Source of the DNA: Serinus canaria
Lineage: Eukaryota > Chordata > Aves > Passeriformes > Fringillidae
NCBI RefSeq assembly: GCF_022539315.1
Contig: NC_066316.1
Span: 7,579,501-7,643,500, forward strand
Length of the DNA stretch: 64,000 nt
Direction of reading: 5' to 3'
Positions 12,627 to 23,727 of this stretch are shown piece by piece; the first letter of the stretch is position 1; every line of letters starts with the position of its first letter. The notes under the pieces were generated by a model. That model made no database searches, had not been told where the DNA came from, and was given only the letters and a program-made list of their open reading frames with translations. Both the position numbers and the translations under genes were made by a program.

Positions 12627-12860
12627 CATGGTTTAACCTCAGCAGCCAACCAAGCACACACAGCTGCTCATTCCTCCCCAGTGGAATGGAGAGGAGAATC
12701 AGGAAAAAAAATGTAAAAAACCCTGAACTCATGGGCTGAGATAAGAGCAGGTTAATAATTGATAGTGTTACTACTACTAAAGGAGAGAGAACTAAAGCCC
12801 AGGGGAACAAGGGAGGCACAGCACAGCCCAGGCTCTGCCATGAGCTGACAAAACCTCAAC
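12627..12860. mobile_element. Avian ERVL-like LTR remnant
   Basis: The order of blocks CATGGTTTAACCTCAGC, AGCTGCTCATTCCTCCCC, AGTGGAATGGAGAGGAGAAT, CTCATGGGCTGAGATAAGAG and GGTTAATAATTGATAG matches the start of an abundant bird LTR of ERVL type, recalled from consensus. The right limit is uncertain and no internal region is seen. Confidence 0.6.
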
Positions 12861-15800
12861 AGGCAAGGGAGGGGATGCTAAGGGAGAAGATTTGGGAAGC
12901 CTGGAGGAAAAACATGGATCCCTATCCATGTGCCTACCTTTAAAGATGAATTTAAGGTTTAAAAGACCATGAACAGTCTGAACAGTCACCCCCTGCCTCT
13001 TCTGAAGCAAAAATCACCTTGGAAATTGTTCTCCAGATTGGGAAGGAAGCAGTTCCATTAACAGTTCAGTGATGCTTTCAGCTGCTCCAAAGGGCATTTT
13101 CAAGAGGAAGAACTGAATTTAACTGGAACATGAAACCTCTATGAAGTTCACAAAATAACAAAAAGACTGTTTCTAAGTCAGTTTGCAATACAGAATCTCA
13201 GTCTGTGATGCATCTGTGCAGCCCTTCAGTGAAGTTCTCCTCTGGGAGCATTAGCCTTGGCAATGACATTAAAAATCCCCTCTGAGAAAACTTTGTCATG
13301 GAAGAATTTTGATTTTCATTCCCTTTAAAGCAGACCTGTAGCCATTTCTATTCTAGTGAGGAACCTCTCCTAAAAATGAGCTTCCCTTACCTGTTGCAAA
13401 TTTAGTGCTACTGAAACTCAGTAGCAGGGCTCCAAATTCCAAGGCTTGCAATGACTGCACCCCCCTGCAATGCCAGCTCCAAATCTGCACTAGCTGGAGA
13501 TGCACTCCAGCTCCTTGCTCAAAAAAGGAGCCCTGACTTGTCAGTAATTGCTGTTTTTTTATCCAGTGTCTCTGCCTCAGTTATTCCAGCTATTCAGCAG
13601 GTCACCAGTCCAAAAAATTAAAAAAAAAAAAAACCAAAAAAAAACCAAAGGTGCTATTTCCTGCAATTCACATTGTATTTTATTGCTTTCAATATTTTTC
13701 ATAGCTGCATAAAATTGCTGGGCAGTATTTACTAGATTGTAGTAACTACAATCTGATGGCTGGGAACATTTCAGACTAAAAAAAATCCCCAAATTAGTAG
13801 TTTTTAGTTACATTATTAGTATTGACTTCAGAGAAGCTGAGAATATCCAGGGCTTGAGCACGTGAAATGTTTTTTCCTGGTAGGTGAGAGTTCTACAGGG
13901 AAACCTTCCTGATTTGGGTCCAGTAAACAAATCACAAACCCTTTTGCCTTTAGAGTAACATAGGAGGTAAATTTGATCTTTTTATTGACTTATTTGCTCT
14001 AAAGGCTGCAGGCTGACACTGAGGAAGAGCAATGACTTCATGGCCATCAAGCTGCCCTTCAGCAGACACATAAAATGCAATTATTGCACAATGACAAAGC
14101 CCAGGTTCCTGGGGGTGCTCAGGGCTCCAGGGCCAGGCTGTGCTGGAGCCTGCAGCCCCCAAGCTCTGTCCCTGCCAGGCTCTGCCTCCACACCTGAGCT
14201 GGTCAGATATGTCAAAGCCATGATTTTGGTGATGTAGTTCACCTCTAAAGAAAAAAGAAAGGCATAAAAGTGAAAAGGAATGCAGCAAGAAGTTGCAGTA
14301 ATTTTAAAGTGCTCCTTCTCCTTCTCTTCTTCTGCCCTGGCTTTCCTCACACACAATGCTTGGGAACTCACAAAACCCAGATGCTCCAATCAACTTTAAT
14401 CCTTTTGACCATGCTAATTCTCCCACCTTCTTTGAAGCCTTTTGCAACTCTGCTCCTTCATTTTCAAGGAAGAAATTTGCATTTTTGGCTGTCCAAACCC
14501 CTCTCTTGTGGAGTCCTCATTGCCTACCACTGCTGTGGATTTGTGACTTCTCTACCCAATTACCCTGAGGTTGCAGTTCCCCAGTTCCACCCCTAACCAA
14601 TAAATTGCAGCACTGCCACGTTTTCAGCTTGCAAGTGATTTTGTGAAAGCCCTCAAAAAGTGCTTTTATTTCTCTTTTTTTAAATAATTACTTGAAAGCT
14701 GTCACTGGAATGCAGTGTGTTCCCCTCCCTTGCACTGAGATCTGTGTGGAGATTTGGGGTAAGTTTGCCACCACAGTTCCACAAAAGCTCTCCTGACTGC
14801 AGAGTACCTGAGAAGAGTGTTTAAATCTCTTAAATCTCTGAAAGATTTTGTTTCCCCCCATGGAACAGAACAACCAAAGCAAATTTTAAGGCCTCACTCA
14901 GCAACGCTGCCTCCAAAAATGTCTGGAGCACCCCCTGAGCTGCCAGGTCAGGGAGATCCCCCAGTCTCCAGCTTTGCTGAGTTTCACTGACTCATCTCTT
15001 TAATAACTCATAGCTTTAGGGTGAAAAGAAAAGAAAAAAGGTGACAAGCAGTAGATTTCCTTTCTCTGCTGACCATCAAAGCCTGAAGCTGCATCCATGG
15101 CTGCCTGCACTCTGGGGACACAGAATCCATCAGGCACTGCCCCTCCCATGTCCCTGAACTTCCAGTGCCCAACAGGACTGAACTCCTCACTGCTCCAGGG
15201 TGTGGTGCTCACCTCCTCCTCACTTCACTAAGTCACAGAACAGCCAATCTCAGTTTGCTGAGTGCCTAACCCCTACTCCAAGTCCCTTTGGGGAGGTGGA
15301 ACACATAACCTGGCTCTGTGACTGAGACACTCCCATAACAAGAAGGAAGGTGAATCCAAACACACTTCTGTCTTCGCTCACTCTGAACACAAGGATTTTT
15401 CACTTACCCCATAAACTCCTTGATGAACCAACTCCTCAGCACTGGACTCCTGGGACCCCTCTCAGCTTCCTACACTGCAGGGTCCACCTGTGGGATGAGA
15501 GCCAGGCAGAGCTTTTCTCATCACTGAGCTTGTTTGTGATACTCACCTTCGAGGCAGAATTGGCCTGGCACTGGCAGAAAGAAAGATTTCAGCCTAAAAG
15601 CCATGGAAAATTCTGTTTCTCAACTTCTCTAGCCACAAGGTTTCCTGGCAGTGACAGACAGCCCTAGATCCAGTCAGGAGGCATTTATGTGTGTCTGCAC
15701 CCCCCTTTTCCTCAGGAGGGCTTTTGGGGCTGGTCCTGCAGCATCACAGGGCTCACTGAGCTATGTGGGGTCTAAGGGGTTTCACAGTAACAGGACTGGG

Positions 15801-17975
15801 GAAAAAAATGCCAAGTAGCAGAAAATTTACCTTCAACCCAGAGGTAATTTTTTTTTTAAACTTCCTAGCCCTAGAGTGATGGACAAGCAGCCTTCAGACT
15901 GCCCAGAAAGCCTGACTATCCCAATTTATTGATTCCATCAGCATCCAGAGTAGGTTTAAAAGCTGTTTGTGTTTTCAAGGCTCCTGCAGCACCATTCATT
16001 CCAGCAGCACCCTGCCCTGCAGGTAGCCTGAACACTTCCAGAATCTCCTACACTTTCTCTTCCTGTACCCACTTCCTCACCTCTTTTTTTTCTTCCCTCT
16101 GCCTGTGTCAGCAGGACAAATCCCAGAGACTGTGCAAGGAAAAGCAGTTCAGCACACTTCCAGCACATTAGCACAGACAATTTTATTGCTGAGTTGATGC
16201 TGTTCAGGGAATAGCTGGGGACTTCAGTGGTTCCAGCTGGTTGGTGATTAAAAGTTACATTAAAGATGGTAAACATCAGATGATGATGGGAGATCCCTTC
16301 CAACTCTACTGTGCTTGAGCAGCTGAGGGAGAGACCTGCAGTCACAAGTGAAAATGTCACACAAGTGACAGCTCTAAAACAGGCTGAGCAGGGAGGAGAA
16401 GGTGCTGCCCACCCCTGAGGAACAATGATGGCAACATGAAGCATCCCAGAGAAGATGTCAGCTTGCAGCTGCCACAGCCAGAGCAGCAGCAGAGCCCAGC
16501 TGCAGCAGCTGCCCCACATCTCCCCCACTGAGCAGCTGATCAGCAGGACATGAGAACACTCACTGAGGTCCAGGACACAGAGTTCTACAATGTAAATGTT
16601 AGAAAGAGTTACATCGTGACAGAGTTAACTGGGACCAGTCATAAAAGAGGCAACTTCCAAAGCTCCTTGACTTTCAGCATCACTGTGACAACCAACCATG
16701 CAAGGAAGGCCCTGTGCAATGAAGATGCTGATCACCAGGTATCCTGCATCCTATTAGGTTTGCCTGAGCTTTTCCAACATCTAGAACCACCCCTCCTCTG
16801 CCATATCTTGGAAAATCACATCCATTTCTATTGTACATGTTTCTAATTAAGATTATAAATCTAGACTGACTTGGATATATCCCCTGATGGATCAATTTCA
16901 AAAGTCTCAAGTGACCACTTCCACTGTGTTCAAGTAACTATTAAAAACAACATGCTCTTCTGAATGTGCCAGGGCATGGTGTGACAGCACTGATCTAACA
17001 CACAACTTCTCTCTCCCTTAAGACTCACAGGCAGCATGCAAAAGAAGCCTCAAAATCATCACTTAAGACAATTTAGGTGATCTTTAGCCTATTGTTCAAG
17101 AACTTTGAACCAGCCCCAGTTCCTCCAAAATCACTGACTTTTCCCTTTGTGCCCTCTCTCCATCACCTCCTGCCCAACAGCCTACAGAATCAAGAAAACT
17201 TTACAGCCTCAAAAGGAATTGTGAAGTCTTTGGTAAAAAAACAGTTTGGGGAAAATTCCTCTTGCTTCCCATCTTGTTCACCTGCTGAAAACTGAGGGAA
17301 TCTTTTTGATTTTGCATTTTTTTCGTATGACTAGATGTAAAAGACATGGCAAGTAATATTCAGCACTGGAACTGAGCCCAATTAAAGATTTTGAGAAGAG
17401 CCCATGGCAACCCCCACTTCGATCAACCAGAGACCATCTCCCTACCTTTTAATAAACAACTTTAAAAACCAGCTACCATCCATCTCTTGACACCAATGGA
17501 TTGAGTTGGTAACACTGTTAGGACACTTAAATCAGAAATGTTTACACCTGGTGCCTAAACACTGCCCCCAGAACAGCAGACCATTTTAGAATCTAGTGAT
17601 AATTTCATTTAAAAAACCCCATAACTCACTAAGGCTGCTGCCAAACTTGGCACTGGGACCAAGGTTTGCCAAACAACAGCAGCAGTGAAGTACAGCCTCA
17701 GGATGTCAAGTGAAGGACATTTGAACAGCTCTGCTCAGGATTCTGCTGTAAGATAAATTGAGGAAACTGTCCTTAGTGCACAGAAACCTCTAATGATCTG
17801 CCATGGTAGATCATTGCTTTATTACCAGTATTGAAAATAAGTCATGAACATAAAAGCAGCAAGAGAAGAAGTCAGACTGGCTGCAATTATTTCCCCCCCA
17901 GTGTTTCTCTCTCCCTCCATGTTCTCCATGGATACAGAGACCAAAGTGTGTATATGCCATGTGAGAATGTAAATC
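12861..17975. other. Intergenic DNA downstream of ENAH
   Basis: No gene is recognised. A poly-A run occurs at about 13,618-13,650. A 190-codon minus-strand open frame at 15956-16528 runs across a CR1-like fragment and shows no domain. A minus-strand AATAAA occurs near 16,171. Confidence 0.45.
16275..16315 (+). mobile_element. Short CR1-like 3' fragment
   Basis: On the minus strand it reads AGAGTTGGAAGGGATCTCCC followed by ATCATCATC, the antisense of the CR1 3' end, so the fragment is in sense on the + strand. It is short and diverged. Confidence 0.4.
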
Positions 17976-17997
17976 ACATCATACAATTGAAATGAAT

Positions 17998-18003
17998 TTT
18001 AAT
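17998..18003 (-). promoter_or_regulatory. Candidate distal polyadenylation signal (ATTAAA)
   Basis: ATTAAA on the minus strand is followed by a GT-rich downstream element within about 25 nt. It coincides with the drop in CpG content and is the best candidate for the end of the long ENAH transcript. Confidence 0.5.
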
Positions 18004-18242
18004 TTATGTACAGCAGTCACCGTTCATGGATGTACACAGTCCCTGCAGTTACATTCTTTATAAGGTTACGTCTCCACTGCTCTCTACTGCATCTTCTGAT
18101 GGAGAAACAGAAAGGAGAGGTGGAATCAAGGAGTAAGGAATGATCAGAGTCATTAAAAATTTGGGGGCTTTGAGCAGAGAATCTCAGAGAGTCTTCTATG
18201 AGGTTCCAGAAATAAATGGTGGCAAGGTGTATATATTGCAAT

Positions 18243-18248
18243 TTTATT
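18243..18248 (-). promoter_or_regulatory. Candidate proximal polyadenylation signal (AATAAA)
   Basis: A canonical AATAAA occurs on the minus strand inside the probable 3'UTR about 3.0 kb after the stop codon. A second AATAAA lies at 19227-19232. Either could give shorter alternative 3' ends. Confidence 0.35.
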
Positions 18249-21221
18249 TCATTCGCTCAAACAAAACGTTAGCATGTAAGAAATTTAAAATGACACAATA
18301 TGATAAAAATAGCAGAGAATGAACTGAGAGACTAAAAAGAAGGTAAACCTAAATGCATGAAAAGTCAACATTCATTAGTGAACAGCTTCAGTCTTTGATT
18401 GACACTTGGTAACTTTAAAACAAGGAACTGGAAATCATTGTGACTGTCTGAAGAGATTTCAGCACCAGCACTAAGGGTTTTACATTCAGTTGGTTTGCGG
18501 TTGACTCGGGAGCCACTCGTCTCTAGTGCAGGTTTATCACAGGTCAGGTCACAGTGTTGAGGAAAGCAACGCCCTCCTGGCATTAGGAAGGATCCCTTAA
18601 ACTGCCCTCAGCTTAAGACATCCATGTACAAAAGCACAGAACCACCACAATATGGTTTTTAAAGGACTTAGTCACCAGTAAGCAAAGTCATCGTAGCTTC
18701 TGCAGTTCATTTTCAATACTGAAATCTCTGGTGCAACTGTCAGTAGGTCAGGAAATGTCTACAGTAATCTTTAATTCAATCCAATTTCCTGGAAAGAACC
18801 AGTTCTGCAGGTTGGGATTACAGAAAGAATGTGATGTAGAAGCAGCACAAAAAGACAACATCTGTTCCTTTTTCTTTTAAACAGAAATCATGTTAATTGT
18901 AGACCAAGGCACAAAACGTTTAGTGCATAAGCCAGTTCCTTGCACAATCTAGAAGTTCAGCCTTTAATTTTGGACCACTTATAGCCATCCATGCTATTCC
19001 ACTGTGTAACTCCTGAACCCTCCTAGAAACGAATCAAACGTGATTCCTGACAAGGGTAAACATCCTTACTGCTCAAAAAGTCTGTGTAAAACAAAAAGCT
19101 ACATCAACAAAGATGAAAATGCCTCCTCTTGTTTTGAGAAAAACAGTACTTGACAAGCTTACTATGGATTTTTTCTTTTTAATGCCTTCAATAAATGCAT
19201 GCAGAAAAGTGATGTTGTTTCTCCTCTTTATTAAAAAAAATAAATTAATAAATGGAGTTAGGCAATATTTCCACTGTCATCTTCCCTTAGAATCTGAACC
19301 TAAGGATCAGGCAAAGTTTGAAGGGGAAAAAGATTTCCTAGTGAAGCCTTTCTGAAGCTGTTAAGTGCTGTTTTGCTTTGGGGTCCAGCACTCTAGACCA
19401 GTCTGCTATTGAAAGCATCTGTGCCACAAATGGAGCTGCCTGTACTTGTAAGCAAATCTCTCCACAAGTTGTAAGTTAACTTTTCTTCTGGATCAGCACA
19501 GATTCCAAAGCAAACAGGGCTTGGAAAAATGGAAAAGGAAAGATTTTGATCCATATTTTTTTGTCCAAAGCACTACAAAGCCAATTTGTAGAATTTCTAT
19601 TCCACTGAACTTTACCACATTAAAAAACAAAATTAAAAAACCAAAAAATTTACACTCATAAGATTGAAAACCCTGGGAAAGAGAGAGGTATCACCTCCCC
19701 TAAAAATGACTCTCAAATTGTTGAGCACAACCAATAGCATATCATTGCTATTTTTCAGGGCTTGCCTCGTGTGGAGCTGTGGGGGTTTTCTTGTTGGTTT
19801 TGAGGTTTTTTGGAAAGGAGGGTGGCAGATAAATTAGGAAGAGAAGGGGCCATTTACTGTGACCTGATCATTCTCAGGTAACTCCTGCTGTTCTGTTTCA
19901 TTAAACAACCAAATAAAAAGGAGACTCAGAAAAGAGTGAAGCAGAGGGTCATGGTGAAAAGGTGAAGGACAATGCACTTACACAGGGGCATCCTCAGCAA
20001 GTCAGATGCCTACAACGTTTTTTCTCTCACTGAGAAACAAGTTTGGTTCACCTGGGAGTTTCAGAACCATTACTGGAAGTTATTACTGAATTTCAAATAG
20101 AAAACTGAAAAAAGATACAAAAGGATCAAGTACCTGGTTCCATTAACATGGTTACTGATAAAAGTCATGTTTTCCTCATTATTACACATGCATGTAAGAT
20201 GAAGAAAAAGTGTAGAAAGTAATAAAAATGTGTCACCTTCCCCCTCCCTCTTCCCACATCTTCCTGGGCATAAATTAAGCCTTACAAATGAAAAGGCTAC
20301 TCTGTGACATGCAATTTCTCTTTTAATTAAAAAGCTGGCTGTGTTGTGTTACATTACAAAATGTCCACATGCATAAATCTAAAAAAAGCCCCAAAATCTA
20401 CTGTAAATCTACAACATACTAATGATTTACATTTGACTGCTGATTCGCTTTATGTTGAAGTCTTAGATTTGGTAAAGCATCGTAACAATGTAGGAAGGCA
20501 TCTACATCTTTAAACTCTGGACTGTATTTGCTTTTTTTTTTTATAATTTTTTAATTTTCCTAGAAAATTGCATGAAGGCTAACTAGAGAGGCTTCCTATC
20601 ATAAAAATCCAAAATCTTGATATGTCATCACCGTCTAGGTCACCCTTACTTACAAATATTGCCCTTCCAAAGCACGTGTCTCCAACTGCTCCTTGTCTCG
20701 TGAACCGAACTTCTACACATCTGATCCTTTAAATGACTCATGGAAATATCAGATATGATAGGAAGACAAACCTGAGATACATTTGAAGTACAACAGTATA
20801 ACTTGCTAACTCCTTCATTAATAAAGAAAACCTCTCTGAAAAGCCTTCCCGAGCTTTTCCCTGTTTGTTTTTGTTTTTTTTTTGTCTCAACAACAAATTC
20901 TGAAACATGTGCAATTTTATCTTGACATGAGTAGACTTCAAAGCACTGTGATCTTGTCTGATAGATGTAGGAATTTCTGCATAATCATTACAGTAACTTT
21001 AAGAGTCTTTTCCACCCTGCTGTAAAGGTCAGAAAAAAGCTGCAAACTAGGAGGGGAATAGCATTATCACCAGAGTGATGTGTCTGAAGCTTTTCAGAAT
21101 AGGTTGTTTCTCCCTCCTTCCAAGTGTCTGTCTGTCTGTCTCCGTTTTCTTCTAACAGCTCACAAAACGTAGTCAGTTTTATATCAAGTTAAAGAGTCAC
21201 ATCGGCTTAGTACGAGTCCTT

Positions 21222-21259
21222 CTATGCAGTGTTGGACTTGCTGAGTTCCTGCCTGATAG
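21222..21259 (-). CDS. ENAH: ENAH last coding exon and stop
   Basis: The coding part of the terminal exon is 38 nt and reads AIRQELSKSNTA followed by TAG (21222-21224). This is the invariant Mena C-terminus ending the coiled coil. The acceptor is AG at 21260-21261, preceded by TCTCTCTGC. The exon continues as 3'UTR below 21222. Confidence 0.95.
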
Positions 21260-22347
21260 CTGCAGAGAGACAGAGACAGGGTTAGCAAATCAAATGGAGT
21301 AGTCTTTACTTTAGGGCAGCAAGCTGGAACACACAACTGACCCCCCAAAGCAGGCTCACCCTGCTCTCACAACACGAAGAACCAGCACCTAAGGCAGCCC
21401 CATGGGGCTTCAGACAAGTGGCATTATCAACCAGGCACTGCCTTGTTTCTTCCTGGAAAATTTATGTTGAAAAATTATATTAATTTTTAGTTCCCATCTC
21501 CAGCAAGCCTGTGGGGAACACCACCATTGGGATTTTCAAAGAGATTTTCATTAATTTTTGTTATTTAAGAGCAGCCTTAGGGCTCTGTTTGCACTCTACT
21601 GCTCTAAAAGGCCGTGGTACAACACAGCACAAACAAAATATAGGGAAAAGCACCACATTCTCCTTTGTCCCAAGCCAGCCAGTTCTCTCTACATCATCAG
21701 TTGATGACATTCAATATTTTACCAGCAGTGGTATTAGATTAGTATGACTTTTTTTCCTTTCCACACTTTGTTTTGGTACATTCCACAAAGCCAAAAAGAA
21801 CAAAAAGGCCCACCAAAGTTGTAAATCATACACAGAGTTCTGCTTAAATCCTTTAGGATTATGTTTTCTCAATGATTTCCCTTAAGTACAGAAGACTACA
21901 GAGGAAAATAGCTTCTGTTAAAATAGAAATGAAAGCTGGGAGACTTTTTTTCTTTGACTCTTATGTTACAGATCAAAGAGGTAACTGAAAGCTGGAAGCA
22001 TGATTCTCTTCTGAATATTTCTAGTTTTCAGCAGCTCTGGATTATTTAAAAACAACCCACCTACCACCAGATGATACTAAGGATAACTTCAAATCACTCC
22101 AATACAGCATCACTTCAACTCTTAAAAAGACACACTGGTGTAAATGTTCTACTAAAACAAAACCCCCAGGAGAGAAATCCCTGAAACACATCAACTGGTC
22201 TGGCACCAGTGGTTTGCCACCAGACAAAGAACCAAGCTGCTTTTACCAATAAATCACTCTCAGGCTACCAATACATTGCATTTATATTTTAAAGCACCTG
22301 CAGCTACTCTGAAACTGAGCAGCAGCAGTGAGCAGAGCAATACTCAC
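21260..22347 (-). other. ENAH intron (last)
   Basis: This is a 1.1-kb intron bounded by GTGAGT and TGCAG. Nothing else is recognised in it. Confidence 0.9.
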
Positions 22348-22405
22348 CATCAATGAGTTCTTCCTTTAATTTTGTTAACTCCTTCCTCATTTCATCTAAA
22401 ATATC
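22348..22405 (-). CDS. ENAH: ENAH exon: tetramerisation coiled coil
   Basis: This 58-nt exon encodes DILDEMRKELTKLKEELID, identical to recalled human Mena and the core of the tetramerisation helix. The acceptor is AG at 22406-22407 (ATTTTAG) and the donor GT at 22346-22347 (GTGAGT). Phase is 0 in, 1 out. Confidence 0.96.
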
Positions 22406-23648
22406 CTAAAATGTGTCAGAGCATAAATAACAGATTAGCAAACAGATCAGTTTTGCCACCTGCAAATTTCTGTGGAGAGAAACCCAGAATTATCCCACTC
22501 CAATTCTTCCCATTAATCCTTAACCCTTCTGAGAAGCATAACCCACCCCTCAGCTTCCAGGTTAATCCTCAAAACCTGAGGCATCCCTAGAACATTAGTA
22601 GTGCAGGCACAACACAGAACAAACAGTCCCTGGAAGTGCCACAAATTGATTCCTGTAGGATTTATGAGAGGAGAAGGGGTAAGAGTGAGAGAGCTTTGCT
22701 ACAGGTGAGATGTGATGTGGAATGCAAAGAAGGGAGCTCACTAAACACCCCGAGCCAAGAACTATTCCAAAGGGAAAAAGAAAAGGTAATCAAGGTAATC
22801 AAGGTCCCAGTCCCAGTGGAATGTGATGGAATGAAGACAACAGAGGGAAGTGCTGTCCCTGCTTGGTGTTTTTTCCATCCTTTCCTCCAAGCTCCTCCAG
22901 AACCACTCACCAGGCCAGAAGCCACTCTAGAACTACCTGTTGAACCAGGACCCAATCCAGAACCATCCAAAACTGATCCACAAACCAACCTAAAGCCAAC
23001 CACTACCTGGGGACATGGTCTAGAAGCAACTAGAAGTTGCTACAACTGGCTCTAGAATTACCCACCGAGCTGCAGCCTGCACCAGAATCTCTCTCCTCAC
23101 TTGGGGATGATTGATCCAAACACCACCTGAAGATCCTTCACCTCCAACTCCACAGAGGGAGAATCCTCTACAGGATTCTTCTGCTCTTGAACTGGAGAGC
23201 TGCACAAAATGCAGCATTCCTGGGTGCTCTTCCACCACCAAACTTGTGACCACAGGTGCCCATATCTGACATTGAAACATGGTGGTACTTGTTCTGCTAG
23301 AGCTGCCCCAAGGGCTTGGGGATTGTTTGGGTACAGAGAAGAGAAGGAAAGGTTTTCCAGGCAAACTGATTTCCCAGTTCCATCTATAATTCCAACACCA
23401 TCCTGTGTGTGCTGCCTAATGCAAAAGGAGGAACTTTGGGAGAAACTAATGGGGCTGTCTGAGCCTCCATCCTATAGCTCCAGCTCCTAAGAACCCCGAC
23501 ACAGGCCTGGGCAAAAATAAAAACTAGAATTTACTAAATCATTAACTTTGCAACTGGCTGACAAAACAGCTAAAAGCTGATATTGGGCAGCTGCAAGTCC
23601 TTCTATCCAACTTCCACAGCAAGCTTTTTTCAAGCATTATCCACATAC
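22406..23648 (-). other. ENAH intron with degenerate CCAGAACC minisatellite
   Basis: This 1.2-kb intron contains at about 22,885-23,060 a run of degenerate repeats around CCAGAACCATCC/CTAGAACTACC on the + strand, which produces a fortuitous proline-rich open frame. No conserved coding signal is seen. Confidence 0.6.
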
Positions 23649-23727
23649 CTGCTTCAATCTGTCATAATCTAGAGCTTCTGACTGTACTCCGTTGGCACTG
23701 GGCTGTCCCGTTGGTGTAGATTTTGGT
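23649..23727 (-). CDS. ENAH: ENAH exon: linker and start of tetramerisation coiled coil
   Basis: This 79-nt exon encodes PKSTPTGQPSANGVQSEALD and then YDRLKQ. LDYDRLKQ begins the C-terminal right-handed coiled coil that forms the Ena/VASP tetramer. The acceptor is AG at 23728-23729 (GTGCTGCAG) and the donor GT at 23647-23648 (GTATGT). Phase is 2 in, 0 out. Confidence 0.95.

Larger units (their letters stand above)
17980..21221 (-). other. ENAH: Probable ENAH 3'UTR
   Basis: The segment below the stop codon is AT-rich, free of recognisable interspersed repeats, and noticeably less CpG-depleted than the DNA below about 17,950, which suggests constrained transcribed sequence. Minus-strand polyadenylation hexamers occur at 19227-19232 and 18243-18248 (AATAAA) and at 17998-18003 (ATTAAA). 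The last is followed by a U/GU-rich stretch (TTGTATGATGTG), a plausible distal cleavage site near 17,975-17,985. A short GTCT tandem lies near 21,126. The 3' limit is an inference. Confidence 0.6.

Noticed and set aside
15956..16528. 190-codon minus-strand open frame with a hydrophobic start
   Set aside because: It runs through a CR1-like fragment, and its signal-peptide-like start is common by chance. There is no homology I recognise.
22636..23055. 139-codon + strand proline-rich open frame
   Set aside because: It is read through degenerate CCAGAACC minisatellite DNA inside an ENAH intron and has no gene structure.
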